From assembly GCF_009746625.1 (NCBI RefSeq), contig NZ_VWXL01000052.1, positions 1 through 64,000 of the forward strand: a stretch of 64,000 nt of DNA, read 5' to 3'. The notes below the pieces were generated by a model. That model had not been told where the DNA came from, did not search any database, and saw only the letters and a list, made by a program, of their open reading frames with translations. Source of the DNA: Caproicibacter fermentans (GTDB taxonomy: Bacteria > Bacillota > Clostridia > Oscillospirales > Acutalibacteraceae). Positions 1 through 8,484 of the stretch are shown piece after piece. Each line of letters starts with the position of its first letter. Within the stretch, counting starts at the first letter, position 1. Both the position numbers and the translations under genes were made by a program.

Positions 1-411
<411 letters not shown>

Positions 412-663
412 TGGTATATAATCACCCGAAGGCGTTTATATCTATCTTAGAGTCGTTTCGGCTCTTCAGTCGATACACTAACGTATCTTTTGGTTTTTTT
501 TTTGAAAGAGTTTCCCTCTCTTTTCGTCCGAAAGTACTTTTACTCTCGAAATCTTTACGGGTTCCTTCTTTATCGTCTCGTTGTTTAATTTTCAAGGTCC
601 CATGCGGTTTTCCGGCCCTTGCAGACCCTCTTCCGCAGCGCCCTTTCCGTAAGGCGCTTCACT
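412..663 (-). other. rRNA operon leader (non-coding)
   Basis: This stretch lies between the rrn promoter and the mature 16S 5' end. No reading frame in it looks like a protein. It is T-rich on the plus strand and should be the transcribed 16S leader of about 245 nt containing processing and antitermination signals, none of which I can place exactly. Confidence 0.6.
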
Positions 664-692
664 ATAATACCAAAACCCACCCCTATTGTCAA
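664..692 (-). promoter_or_regulatory. rRNA operon promoter
   Basis: Read on the minus strand there is a perfect TTGACA (-35, plus positions 687-692), a 17-base spacer, and TATTAT (-10, plus positions 664-669). This is a near-consensus vegetative promoter placed about 250 bases upstream of the mature 16S end. Confidence 0.85.
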
Positions 693-830
693 CCCTTTTT
701 TTCATTTTTTTTGGGTTTTCCCCTTTGATTCGACATTGCTGTCAATTCCGGGCGAACGGCAGGGTGATTTCCCCGGCAGGGATAATCATTCGAATCGTGG
801 GAAAAATCTGTGGTAAGAGGTGGTGTTTCC

Positions 831-1523
831 TTGAATGATAAACTGAAATATGTCTGGAAAGTATTCATCATCGTTTTGGTGAATGTTTTAATGATTGCGG
901 TAGTGACCCATGTCGGCGGCTCGATCCAGACCCTTTCCAAGGTCGGGTCCACCGGAAGCGAGGTCAAACAGATTCAGACCAGGCTGAAAAACTGGGGCTA
1001 TTACACCGGCAAGGTTGACGGCGTTTACGGAACCCAGACGAAAAACGCGGTGCTGTATTTTCAGCGCAAAAACGGACTGACCGCGGACGGAGTGGCGGGA
1101 CCCGCTACGCTCAGCGCGATCGGACTCCCCGCCGGAAGTGCGGGCGGGTCCGGCGGTGCGGGCGGTTACAGCAGCAACGACGTCAATCTGCTCGCGAGGG
1201 TCATTTCCGCCGAATCGCGCGGCGAACCTTATGAAGGCCAGGTCGCGGTCGGGGCGGTTATCCTGAACCGGATTCAGCATCCCTCCTTCCCGAATACGCT
1301 GGCGGGAGTCATTTATCAGCCGGGGGCTTTCTCCTGCCTGAACGACGGCGGCATCAACGCGGCTGTCGCCGCATCCGCCTATAAGGCTGCGCGCGACGCC
1401 ATCAACGGCTGGGATCCCTGCGGCGGCGCGATCTATTACTACAACCCCGTAAAAGCAACCAGCAAATGGATTTTATCGCGGCCCGTCATTGTCGTTATCG
1501 GGGAGCACCGGTTTTGCAGCTAA
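831..1523 (+). CDS. sleB: SleB-family spore cortex-lytic enzyme / cell wall hydrolase
   Basis: Predicted 230-residue exported hydrolase that cleaves spore-cortex or vegetative peptidoglycan. An N-terminal hydrophobic segment (about residues 9-24) is followed by a peptidoglycan-binding domain 1 (VGSTGSEVKQIQTRLKNWGY through FQRKNGLTADGVAGPAT), a Gly/Ser linker, and a Hydrolase_2 domain with the conserved ISAESRGEPYEGQVAVGAV segment whose Glu is the family's catalytic residue. That domain order is the SleB one, not CwlJ, which lacks the binding domain. I chose TTG at 831 because AGAGGTGG sits 7-8 bases upstream; a GTG at 810 is possible but has no ribosome site. It is divergent from the 16S gene and monocistronic. 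It implies a spore-forming lineage. Confidence 0.85.
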   Translation: MNDKLKYVWKVFIIVLVNVLMIAVVTHVGGSIQTLSKVGSTGSEVKQIQTRLKNWGYYTGKVDGVYGTQTKNAVLYFQRKNGLTADGVAGPATLSAIGLPAGSAGGSGGAGGYSSNDVNLLARVISAESRGEPYEGQVAVGAVILNRIQHPSFPNTLAGVIYQPGAFSCLNDGGINAAVAASAYKAARDAINGWDPCGGAIYYYNPVKATSKWILSRPVIVVIGEHRFCS

Positions 1524-1565
1524 GATCCGTTCTTTCCTATTATGATAGAATATGTTTTTCTGTTT

Positions 1566-1602
1566 GAAACCGGCGCAGAGGTTTTCTCTCCGTGCCGGTT
1601 TC
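1566..1602 (+). terminator. Putative terminator after sleB
   Basis: GAAACCGGC at 1566-1574 pairs with GCCGGTTTC at 1594-1602 around a 19-base loop. The following U tract is weak, so termination strength is uncertain. Confidence 0.5.
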
Positions 1603-1835
1603 ATTATACCTGCTCAAAACGGAGCCATGCCGGAAGCTGTCTTTTCATATCCATAAAGTATATGATTCCATGATTTATACGGAACCATCCTCTGCATGGA
1701 ATCCGGCGGAGAGAGCCATACTGACCTTGTAAGAAAATAAAAATCAGCAATTGCGGAGTATGAGAGGAGACTTTCGTAATACACCAAGTACTATATAGGT
1801 TAAATAATACCATTTTTATTGGATTTCTCCGTTTT
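1603..1835. other. Intergenic, nothing recognised
   Basis: Together with the terminator region this makes a gap of about 310 bases between sleB and the convergent acetyltransferase. A 69-codon frame on the minus strand has no recognisable protein features. I see nothing else in it. Confidence 0.5.
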
Positions 1836-2429
1836 TTATTCTTCGATAAGCTTTTGACCGTACTGTTCCAGAATCTCTGTCACAGCCGCCGGGTCCAATT
1901 CGCGGATGGAGCGCAGCGGCGGCGGATTCAACTCGTGACCGCCGATGCTTTTTTCAAACAGTTGAACGTCACGCCATTTCCCCTGCTTATATCCCGTATT
2001 GTGATAAATCCCCAGCTTGTGAAAGCCCAGAGATTCATGCAGCTTTTCGCTGTTCCGATTCGGCGCCGTAACAATCCCGTACACGTTCTGAATTCCCTGA
2101 AGCTGCAATAGTTTCAGGAGCGCGCCGTACAGCGTTTTCCCGATTCCTTTTTGAAGACCGGAGCGTTCCACATAAACAGAAAGCTCCGCGTTCCAGCGAT
2201 AGGCTGCACGCGCCTGATACCGGTGCGCGTATGCGTACCCCCGGATTCTCCCTTCCGACTCATAAACCAGATAGGGATACGCGGACGACACGGACAGAAT
2301 CCTGTCCCGGAAATCCTCCGGCGTGGGAACTGCTTCTTCAAACGTAATCGATGTTTCCAAAATATACGGCTTGTAAATTTCAAGGATCGCTTCGGCATCC
2401 GATCCTGTCGCAAACCTGATTTGACTCAT
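1836..2429 (-). CDS. GNAT acetyltransferase, phosphinothricin acetyltransferase-like
   Basis: 197-residue single-domain GNAT enzyme of the Pat/YwnH type, which transfers acetyl from acetyl-CoA to a small amine such as phosphinothricin or methionine sulfone/sulfoximine; the actual substrate is unknown. The start IRFATGSDAEAILEIYKPYI followed by ETSITFEE is the family signature. The acetyl-CoA loop is SGLQKGIGKTLYGALL, and the C-terminal HESLGFHKLGIYHNTGYKQG segment is also typical. About 25 residues after the core are extra. Length and motifs are normal and the gene looks intact. It stands alone, convergent with sleB. Confidence 0.85.
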   Translation of the reverse strand: MSQIRFATGSDAEAILEIYKPYILETSITFEEAVPTPEDFRDRILSVSSAYPYLVYESEGRIRGYAYAHRYQARAAYRWNAELSVYVERSGLQKGIGKTLYGALLKLLQLQGIQNVYGIVTAPNRNSEKLHESLGFHKLGIYHNTGYKQGKWRDVQLFEKSIGGHELNPPPLRSIRELDPAAVTEILEQYGQKLIEE

Positions 2430-2638
2430 GACAGGCCAACTCCCTATTCATATGTTTTAAAGGCCGTCCTTTTGCGGCCTCCCGCGGCTGCGGCGCTGTT
2501 GACGAGTTAAATCCCCGGGCTGAACAACAGCGAGCGCCGCAACAGCTTTCAATCCGGATGCCTGCGCCGTTTGTTGAGAATCAGCGCCGACAGAATCACA
2601 CCGGACAGCAGCTGCAGGTTTATGGATTTTTCCGGCAG

Positions 2639-3997
2639 TCACTCGGAACGGATTTTCAAGTGAAATTTAAAAAATGTAATTTGAAACGGCACGGAGATGA
2701 CAAAAGTGAAAAAGTCGGAAGAAGGCTGAGACATAATGACTCCATTGAGATGAAACAGGACCGGCAGGATCAAAATCAGCGGCACAAAGCAGATCCCCTG
2801 ACGGCAGCTTGCAAGAAAAGTGGCCTGTTTACTGAATCCGAGGCATTGATACATTTGATTTACATAGGTGGAATACGCCATAAAGGGCATGACCCCGCAG
2901 GCAAAGAGAAGCGCCCGGGAACCGATGCGGACGACTTCCGCATCGGTTCCGATAAACCATGTGATAACGGACGAAGCATAAACAGCCAAAAAAACCGCGG
3001 CAAGCGAACAAAGAGCCGTGCCCGCTTTGCAGGTAAAAAGAAATGCTTCGCGAACCCGCTTGTTGTTTTTTGCGCCGTAGTTATAGCCCGCAACCGGCTG
3101 AAAGCCCTGACCGATTCCAATGACGATATTGCGTACAAACATATAGATTTTATTCGAAATCGTGACGGCGGCGACGGCCGCGTCACCAAACGCGGCTGCC
3201 TGAACATTCATCAAAACAGAGGACAAGCTGCCCAGCATCTGGCGGCAGATCGTGGGAAATCCCATTTTCACAATTAGAAAATAATCGGCGGGATCTCTGC
3301 TGACATCCCGTATCCGAATCGGAATAATGCTCTTTTTCCTGATGAAAAAGCTGATCAAAATAAAAAAGCTGACGGTTTGGCTGACTAAAGTAGCAACAGC
3401 CGCACCCCCGATTCCCATGTGAAACCCGGAAATAAACAGCGGATCCAAAAGCATGTTGAGAATGCCGCCGGCGGACAGACCCCACATTGCCAGCACCGCT
3501 TCTCCCTCCGAACGAAGAATATTATTGAGGACAAATTCGGAACACATCAGCGGCGCGCCGATTAAGATATATTTTCCATATTCACACGAATACGGAAGGA
3601 TGGTCTCCGTTGAGCCGAGAATACGCATTAACCCCTTGAGCGAGGATAGGCCGCCCCCCATTAAAATGAACCCGAATAAGATTGCCGCGAGCAGCGCGCT
3701 GTTGCCGTATTTGCTTGCTTTTTCATCCTCTTTCGCACCAAGATAGCGGCTGATTAAGCTGTTGGCTCCCATGGCAAGGCCGAACCCTGCGGCCTGAATA
3801 ATGGACATCAAAGAGAAAACGACTCCCACTGCGGCAGCCGCGCTGGTTCCGATCTGTGCAACAAAATAGGTGTCCGCAGTATTGTATGCGGTTGTAATCA
3901 TCTGGCTGATCACCGTGGGAACGGCAAGGGAAGTAATTAATTTGGGGATGTTTGTTTCGAGCATTCGTTTGAATTGCGTATTGCTGTCAATTTTCAT
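2639..3997 (-). CDS. MATE family efflux transporter
   Basis: 452-residue integral membrane exporter with about 12 hydrophobic segments, of the MepA/NorM type that exchanges cations or drugs for Na+ or H+. The N-terminus IPKLITSLAVPTVISQMI and AYNTADTYFVAQIGTSAAAA are hallmarks of the family, repeated in the second half (ISNKIYMFVRNIVIGIGQGF, QPVAGYNYGAKN). The last 30 residues are polar and Phe-rich and do not resemble the usual end, so the 3' end may have been altered. The start is the only good Met, just upstream of the conserved helix. No regulator lies beside it, so the substrate cannot be inferred. Confidence 0.9.
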   Translation of the reverse strand: MKIDSNTQFKRMLETNIPKLITSLAVPTVISQMITTAYNTADTYFVAQIGTSAAAAVGVVFSLMSIIQAAGFGLAMGANSLISRYLGAKEDEKASKYGNSALLAAILFGFILMGGGLSSLKGLMRILGSTETILPYSCEYGKYILIGAPLMCSEFVLNNILRSEGEAVLAMWGLSAGGILNMLLDPLFISGFHMGIGGAAVATLVSQTVSFFILISFFIRKKSIIPIRIRDVSRDPADYFLIVKMGFPTICRQMLGSLSSVLMNVQAAAFGDAAVAAVTISNKIYMFVRNIVIGIGQGFQPVAGYNYGAKNNKRVREAFLFTCKAGTALCSLAAVFLAVYASSVITWFIGTDAEVVRIGSRALLFACGVMPFMAYSTYVNQMYQCLGFSKQATFLASCRQGICFVPLILILPVLFHLNGVIMSQPSSDFFTFVISVPFQITFFKFHLKIRSE

Positions 3998-4129
3998 CTA
4001 TGGCTTTCTCCATCGAGCAGAATATTCCGAGCTGCAAATTAATTGAAGGATAAAGCACCCCGAAGCGGGAGCCTTTTCCTTGGGCCATAGCTCAGCTAAG
4101 TTGCCGGCCCCGGAGTATGCTCATAATCC

Positions 4130-4909
4130 TTATATTTTAATTGCAACTTCCAAAGCAATTTTTAAATACTTTTCAAGATTAGAATGCGGCACTTTTCCCA
4201 TTGTCCGAGCATCCCAAGTTCCTCCGTCAAGGCTATCCTCAGAATATAAAAATTGAAATGCAGATTTTTTTCTAAATTGACTGGCTGCCATTACAGAAGC
4301 ACATTCCATTTCAACTGTTATACACCCATCCTTTTTGCGAGCATCCACATTGTTTTTCGTTTCTCTATAAAAAGCATCCGTTGTCCATGTCCTACCAAAT
4401 ATATACGGAATGTTTAAGCTGTCAAAAATCTCTCCAAGCTTTTTCGAAGTAACAATGTCCACATAGTCACTTGGGGGCATATAGTGGTAACTCGTACCTT
4501 CATCTCGATATGCTGATGTTGGAATAATAAATTGCCCGGCAGCAAGTTGTCTGCCGAGAACACCGCAAGAGCCGAAAATCAGTATTTTTTCTGCGCCTTT
4601 TACTAATACTTCCTCCATTAGGGCAGTTGTTGGGGCACCTCCTAAGACTGTCATATAAATGCCTAGGTCGTGCTCTTTGTATCTGAATTTATAAATAGGT
4701 ATGGTTATTCCCGCGTGAAGGTAACTTATTTCTTCAACTTCACACAATGCCTTTAGAATGTCAATAATTTTAGGCTTAAACGTTATAATGACCGTTTTAG
4801 GGAATTTTTCTACTGGCGTTGCAATACAATTTGGCTTTAATATTTCTTCTGAACGGTTATCAAATGTATCGATAATACTCAAGTTACATCCATCCTGTTC
4901 TATAAACAA
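4130..4909 (-). CDS. Nucleoside phosphorylase (PNP/UDP family)
   Basis: 259-residue phosphorylase that would split a nucleoside with phosphate to base plus (deoxy)ribose 1-phosphate. The phosphate/ribose-binding GSCGVL motif, the TTDAFYRE region and the substrate-contacting VEMECASVMA motif are all present and in the right order. The ribose-binding Met-Glu pair is intact. It is AT-rich compared with its neighbours, which could mean recent acquisition. It is divergent from the queuosine salvage operon that begins 540 bases away; a link to that pathway is possible but unsupported. Specificity (uridine versus purine) cannot be read from the sequence. Confidence 0.85.
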   Translation of the reverse strand: MFIEQDGCNLSIIDTFDNRSEEILKPNCIATPVEKFPKTVIITFKPKIIDILKALCEVEEISYLHAGITIPIYKFRYKEHDLGIYMTVLGGAPTTALMEEVLVKGAEKILIFGSCGVLGRQLAAGQFIIPTSAYRDEGTSYHYMPPSDYVDIVTSKKLGEIFDSLNIPYIFGRTWTTDAFYRETKNNVDARKKDGCITVEMECASVMAASQFRKKSAFQFLYSEDSLDGGTWDARTMGKVPHSNLEKYLKIALEVAIKI

Positions 4910-5195
4910 TCTGAACTAATTGTAGCACAAAAGCTGCCAAAATAAAATGAAAGCTCCCTGTGCAGGTTCAAAACGACACATGGAGCTTTTCCTTAAATCA
5001 TTCGCTCAATTTTAGTTGCAGACTTCAGATTGTGCTAATTTATAGAAGCTGTCGGCGGTACAGCGATAATAACGAAAAATACCTTCTTGGCGAAGAAAGT
5101 GAAATCCGACTTTTTCAAGCACATGCCGGCTTCTTTCATTTTTTTATCACAGGCGTGAACAGCGCCCGCGCTATAAGAAAAATGCGATTTAAGAC
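4910..5195. other. Intergenic with one hairpin
   Basis: Non-coding spacer between divergent genes. AAAGCTCC (4950-4957) can pair with GGAGCTTT (4982-4989), leaving a long loop with a partly paired TGTG/CACA; this could be a weak terminator remnant. No protein frame is supportable here. Confidence 0.45.
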
Positions 5196-5224
5196 TTGCA
5201 GTACCGGTCTGTTTCAGGTATTAT
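5196..5224 (+). promoter_or_regulatory. Promoter of the queuosine salvage operon
   Basis: TTGCAG at 5196-5201, a spacer of exactly 17 bases, and TATTAT at 5219-5224. It lies 40 bases before the riboswitch aptamer, the expected placement for a riboswitch-controlled operon. Confidence 0.7.
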
Positions 5225-5262
5225 TTTATAAACAATACATGAAAGCGGGGATCTTTCCCCGC

Positions 5263-5297
5263 ACTGGTTCGAGAACCTCCCAGTATAAAAAACTAAG
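5263..5297 (+). promoter_or_regulatory. preQ1-I riboswitch aptamer
   Basis: ACTGG (5263-5267) pairs with CCAGT (5280-5284) to form P1. The loop carries GGTTC at its start and the A-rich tail ATAAAAAACTAAG follows P1 directly; these are the invariant parts of the class I preQ1 aptamer. The loop cytosine that contacts preQ1 in known structures (C15 in the Bacillus numbering) aligns with a C here. A separate GCGGGGA/TCCCCGC hairpin sits just before it (5245-5262). The tail CTAAGGA (5293-5299) can pair with TCCTTAG (5329-5335) as an antiterminator, so ligand binding should favour the terminator and shut the operon off. Confidence 0.92.
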
Positions 5298-5322
5298 GAT
5301 TGATATGAACAAAGCTTTATTT

Positions 5323-5353
5323 GTCATGTCCTTAGCGGGACATGACTTTTTTT
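5323..5353 (+). terminator. Riboswitch-controlled intrinsic terminator
   Basis: Perfect 9-bp stem GTCATGTCC (5323-5331) with GGACATGAC (5338-5346), six-base loop, then seven T residues. The loop side overlaps the antiterminator strand TCCTTAG, so the two folds are mutually exclusive. Confidence 0.9.
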
Positions 5354-5448
5354 GTGTGATGACATGAAGCCCCAAATTTCCAAAGATTCTACTGCAATTC
5401 CTTCAGAAAGTCTGAAAAGGTGCCTTTAAAGAAAAGGAGATTTTAACC

Positions 5449-6438
5449 TTGGAGAAAAAGAAAATCATTCTTGACTGCGATCCTGGAATCGACGATGCCC
5501 TCGCGCTTATGTTGGCCCTATCATCCCCGGAACTAAGCATTTGCGGGATTACCACTGTCAGTGGTAACGTACCGTCCGACCTGGGGGCATGCAATGCACT
5601 TCGTACGCTTAATTTCATGAACCGGTTGGATATCCCGGTTTACTGTGGAGCCGAAAAGCCTCTGGTGCGCGACTATGTCAGCGCTCAGGATACCCATGGA
5701 GCGGATGGGTTGGGGGAAATTGGGATTCCGCTGGTACAAGACGTTCCCTGGCATTCTGCCGCCGTTGATTTTATCTTGGATACGCTACGCACAACAACAG
5801 CACTTACGATTGTTGCCATCGGGCCACTGACCAATATTGCATTGGCTCTGCGGCGCGACAAAAAGGCATTTCAAAACCTGAGCCAATTAGTTTCCATGGG
5901 AGGAAATTTCAGAAGTTACGGCAATTGTTCCCCCGTTGCGGAATATAACTACTGGTGCGACCCGGATGCCGCCAGTGAGGTTTTTGAGAATTTGGGAAGA
6001 CCGATTCACATGGTTGGCCTCGATGTCACCCGAAAGATTGTTCTGACGCCAAACTTACTGGAATATATGCATGTTCTGGATCGACACACGGCAGAATTTA
6101 TCCAAAAAATCACCCGGTTCTACTTTGATTTTCATTGGAAGCAGGAAGGAATTATCGGCTGCGTGATAAACGATCCCCTCGCTGTGGCCTATGCAGTCAA
6201 CCCTGATCTCTGTCACGGCTTTGACGCCTATACCGACATTGAGACCAAAGGCATCTGTATTGGGCAGTCCGTAGTAGATTCCATGAATTTTTGGCATAAG
6301 AAGCCGAACAGTCACGTGCTTACCCAAACCGACCCGCTCGCTTTTATGACTATGTTTCTATCCCGAATATTTCAGAAAGAACCCGGTCAAATTCAACCGC
6401 TTCTATCAAAAATCATGACGGGAGGAACTATATCATGA
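5449..6438 (+). CDS. queK: Queuosine hydrolase QueK-like (nucleoside hydrolase family)
   Basis: 329-residue inosine/uridine-preferring nucleoside hydrolase fold. The N-terminal DCDPGIDDALALMLA motif supplies the Ca2+-binding Asp cluster; GPLTNIA, SMGGNF and NDPLAVAYAV are the other conserved blocks. By context its likely substrate is queuosine (or its 5'-phosphate), releasing queuine for the lyase two genes on. That role is known for QueK of the clostridial salvage pathway; the assignment here rests on riboswitch control and on the QrtT/QueL neighbours. Translation begins at TTG 5449, eight bases after AAGGAGA. The stop overlaps the next ATG by four bases (ATGA), so the two are translationally coupled. 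An ordinary purine or pyrimidine hydrolase is the alternative. Confidence 0.85.
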   Translation: MEKKKIILDCDPGIDDALALMLALSSPELSICGITTVSGNVPSDLGACNALRTLNFMNRLDIPVYCGAEKPLVRDYVSAQDTHGADGLGEIGIPLVQDVPWHSAAVDFILDTLRTTTALTIVAIGPLTNIALALRRDKKAFQNLSQLVSMGGNFRSYGNCSPVAEYNYWCDPDAASEVFENLGRPIHMVGLDVTRKIVLTPNLLEYMHVLDRHTAEFIQKITRFYFDFHWKQEGIIGCVINDPLAVAYAVNPDLCHGFDAYTDIETKGICIGQSVVDSMNFWHKKPNSHVLTQTDPLAFMTMFLSRIFQKEPGQIQPLLSKIMTGGTIS

Positions 6439-7010
6439 AACGGGTCTCCACCATAAAAATAACGATCACAGCGCTCTGTGCAGTCATCAATATTGTCGGC
6501 GCCTACATCGCCTTGACATTGCGGCTCCCAATTTATCTGGACAGCATCGGAACCATACTGAGTTCTGCCCTGTTCGGTCCTGCTTTAGGGGGGTTGACTG
6601 CCTGCATAAGCGGGATTTTCAGCGGCGTTACCTCGGATGTCTACTCCCTCTACTTTATACCTGCAGGAATGATAACCGGACTGATTTCTGGGTTTTTGTT
6701 CCGCACAAGCTGGTTTCGAAAATGGAAACTTCCTCTGGCCGTTCTCTTTCTAACGGTGCCGGGAACCATCGTCAGCTCCTGCATTACCGCATTCGTATTT
6801 GCGGGCGTTACTTCTTCCGGTTCTTCTGCTCTGGTACAGATTCTTCATCAAATTGGATTCAGCATGGTAGTCAGCGCCTTTATTGTACAAATCCTGATGG
6901 ATTATCTGGACCGGTTGATCACAGTTGTTATTGTCAGCAGTCTATTGTCGCGCCTTGACGGCTGGCTAAAGACAGGAATGAATGGGAGAAAATCTAATGG
7001 AGCGCTATAA
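6435..7010 (+). CDS. qrtT: ECF transporter S-component for queuosine/queuine (QrtT-like)
   Basis: 191-residue integral membrane protein with about five or six helices and the small, Gly-rich helix packing of energy-coupling-factor substrate-binding (S) subunits, for example LDSIGTILSSALFGPALGG and FSGVTSDVYSLYFIPAGMI. S-subunits dock on a shared EcfA/A'/T module that must be encoded elsewhere. It sits between the hydrolase and the lyase under a preQ1 switch, so the cargo is probably queuosine, queuine or a related precursor. Its start overlaps the queK stop and its 3' end overlaps queL. The Lys/Arg-rich C-terminal tail should be cytoplasmic. Confidence 0.8.
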   Translation: MKRVSTIKITITALCAVINIVGAYIALTLRLPIYLDSIGTILSSALFGPALGGLTACISGIFSGVTSDVYSLYFIPAGMITGLISGFLFRTSWFRKWKLPLAVLFLTVPGTIVSSCITAFVFAGVTSSGSSALVQILHQIGFSMVVSAFIVQILMDYLDRLITVVIVSSLLSRLDGWLKTGMNGRKSNGAL

Positions 7011-7686
7011 CCTGATAACGAAGAAAAATCCCAGAGAAATTGTGTTGCTGAAGGGCCGCCCCTGTGCCTGGGGAAAATGTACTTTTTGCGATTATATCTC
7101 CGACAACTCGACAGACGATGCAGAAATGGCAAACCTGAATTTTCAAATTCTTTCTCGTGTCAGCGGCCGAGCCGGTGCGCTGGAAGTTATTAATTCAGGC
7201 AGCTGCTTTGAACTGCCAAAGAGTACACTTTATCGTATTCGCCAAGTCATAAAAGAAAAAAATATACAACAGCTATTTTTCGAAAGTCACTGGATTTACC
7301 GCAACCGACTGCAGGAAATGCGAGAATTCATGGGCATTCCCATTATCTTTAAAATCGGAGTGGAAACATTCGATAACGGATTTCGGGAAAATGTGCTGAA
7401 CAAACACGCGTCTTTCCGCACACCGGAGGAAGTAGCATTTTATTTCGATTCCCCCTGCATAATGGTCTGTATAAAAGGGCAGACGAAAGAAATGATCGAC
7501 AACGATATTAGAATTTTAAAAAAATATTTTCGAATGGGAACGATAAACGTTTTCACTAACAATTCCACTGCAATCCAACAGGACGCTCAGCTCGTTAAGT
7601 GGTTTCTGAAAAAGTACGCCTATCTCAATGAAGATTCCTCTATTGAAGTTTTATATCAAAATACGGACTTCGGAGTCGGGGATTAA
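6997..7686 (+). CDS. queL: Queuine lyase QueL-like radical-SAM enzyme
   Basis: 229-residue protein with an N-terminal cysteine motif spaced C-x4-C-x2-C (GRPCAWGKCTFCDY), which would hold a [4Fe-4S] cluster with SAM. The spacing is one residue longer than the canonical CX3CX2C. QueL proteins convert queuine to preQ1, which re-enters tRNA modification through Tgt, QueA and QueG/QueH. Downstream are FIVHWI-type strands such as QLFFESHWIYRN and IIFKIGVETFDNGFRE typical of a partial TIM barrel. I start it at ATG 6997, since GGGAG lies eight bases upstream; the earlier ATG at 6982 has no site. It overlaps qrtT by 14 bases and is the last gene of the operon. Confidence 0.8.
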   Translation: MERYNLITKKNPREIVLLKGRPCAWGKCTFCDYISDNSTDDAEMANLNFQILSRVSGRAGALEVINSGSCFELPKSTLYRIRQVIKEKNIQQLFFESHWIYRNRLQEMREFMGIPIIFKIGVETFDNGFRENVLNKHASFRTPEEVAFYFDSPCIMVCIKGQTKEMIDNDIRILKKYFRMGTINVFTNNSTAIQQDAQLVKWFLKKYAYLNEDSSIEVLYQNTDFGVGD

Positions 7687-7913
7687 ACCACCGGATGGTT
7701 TTTAAAAGTTTCTATCAGAGGCTCTCCCCCGCCGCACAAATATATTCTTGAATGAATAAGATCATCCTCCTGGTTGTATTTTTTCGCTTGTCAACAGCAA
7801 GATGTTGACAAATCGGTTGAAAGTGTTTAAACCTGCACAAATATAACGCGTTGTAATCGTGTATGCGGCGAGGTTTGGCTCTATGTTTCAAAACCTTCAT
7901 AGGCACGACCCCG
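7687..7913. other. Intergenic, nothing recognised
   Basis: AT-rich spacer after the salvage operon. No terminator with a convincing U tract and no protein frame were found. Confidence 0.4.
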
Positions 7914-8084
7914 TCAGTCTCCGTGCGGAAAAAGCTCGTTGACAGCGCAAAGCCTTTCGAATCCTTCCGACTTCACAAACGGAAGCCCCGCAAGAAGATC
8001 GATCAGACCCGTAACCGTGTTGTTGACCTCGTCTGGCGCGTGAGCGCCCATGCCGTGAGCTTCCAACAGGGTCTTCCCGTCCAT
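7914..8084 (-). pseudogene. Fragment of an M20-family (Sapep/PepV-like) peptidase
   Basis: A 56-codon minus-strand frame reads with GMGAHAPDEVNNTVTGLIDL and ending in LCAVNELFPHGD. The first block resembles the lid-domain AHAS/AHAP motif and the second the ELFPHGD block of Sapep-type M20 dipeptidases, as I recall them. There is no catalytic domain on either side, so this can only be an internal fragment. The stop codon directly follows GD. Assignment is from motif memory and is tentative. Confidence 0.45.
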
Positions 8085-8131
8085 TTTTCCAAGGAAAAAC
8101 CGGATCGCAGAGGTTCGAGGAACGGTGAAAA

Positions 8132-8336
8132 GCGCGGAGCGGTTCCGGAACCGCTCCGCGCATGATAGGGGTTACGCCAGCTGCCCCTGCAGCTTCAGCT
8201 TTTTCTTGGGCGGAAACTGCGCGTCGAAGGTTTCAGCTTCTTTTTCATCCACGAAGTAGCCCTCCGGATCCTTGTAGGTGCCGGAAACGCCTCCCGGAAA
8301 GCCGGGATTTAACTCGGGATCAGAAAATAGGGAACC
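8132..8336 (-). pseudogene. Duplicated 3' end of the GNAT acetyltransferase at 38035-38658
   Basis: This 205-base stretch, read on the minus strand, is almost identical to 38493-38697: the last 55 or so codons, the stop codon and the downstream GCGCGGAGC hairpin. The encoded tail GGVSGTYKDPEGYFVDEKEA matches residue for residue, with Leu-to-Pro and Pro-to-Gln changes nearby. The 5' three quarters of the gene are absent, and the homology stops abruptly at 8336, two bases before a transposase-like start codon. It is non-functional as a gene; its hairpin (8132-8161) is a perfect palindrome and could still terminate transcription. Confidence 0.9.
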
Positions 8337-8337
8337 T

Positions 8338-8418
8338 ATGAATAAGCTTATAACAGCCCTGAGCAATGAACTGGCCCAGGTGAAGACGAAGAAAAAACTG
8401 ACCTTTAAATGTAAATGA
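8338..8418 (+). pseudogene. N-terminal scrap of an IS5-type transposase
   Basis: A 26-codon frame, MNKLITALSNELAQVKTKKK then a stop soon after, resembles the first residues of IS5/IS1182-family transposases (acidic helix followed by a V-x-TKKK block before the usual FLxxIDxxIPW). Only this start is left. It abuts the acetyltransferase duplication, so an insertion sequence may have carried that segment here. The match is short and the call is tentative. Confidence 0.4.
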
Positions 8419-8422
8419 CTTC

Positions 8423-8451
8423 TTGACATTTTAGAAAGCCAGTGATATTAT
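8423..8451 (+). promoter_or_regulatory. Promoter in front of the LacI remnant
   Basis: TTGACA (8423-8428), 17-base spacer, TATTAT (8446-8451). The promoter is near consensus and intact although the regulator gene behind it is destroyed. A TAAATGATTACTTAA-like half palindrome overlaps the start region and may be an old autoregulatory operator. Confidence 0.65.
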
Positions 8452-8484
8452 CAACAATAGTAAATGATTACTTAACGATAGATT

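Noticed and set aside
4960-5367. 135-codon frame before the salvage operon
   Set aside because: It covers the promoter, riboswitch and terminator; RNA structure explains the sequence better.
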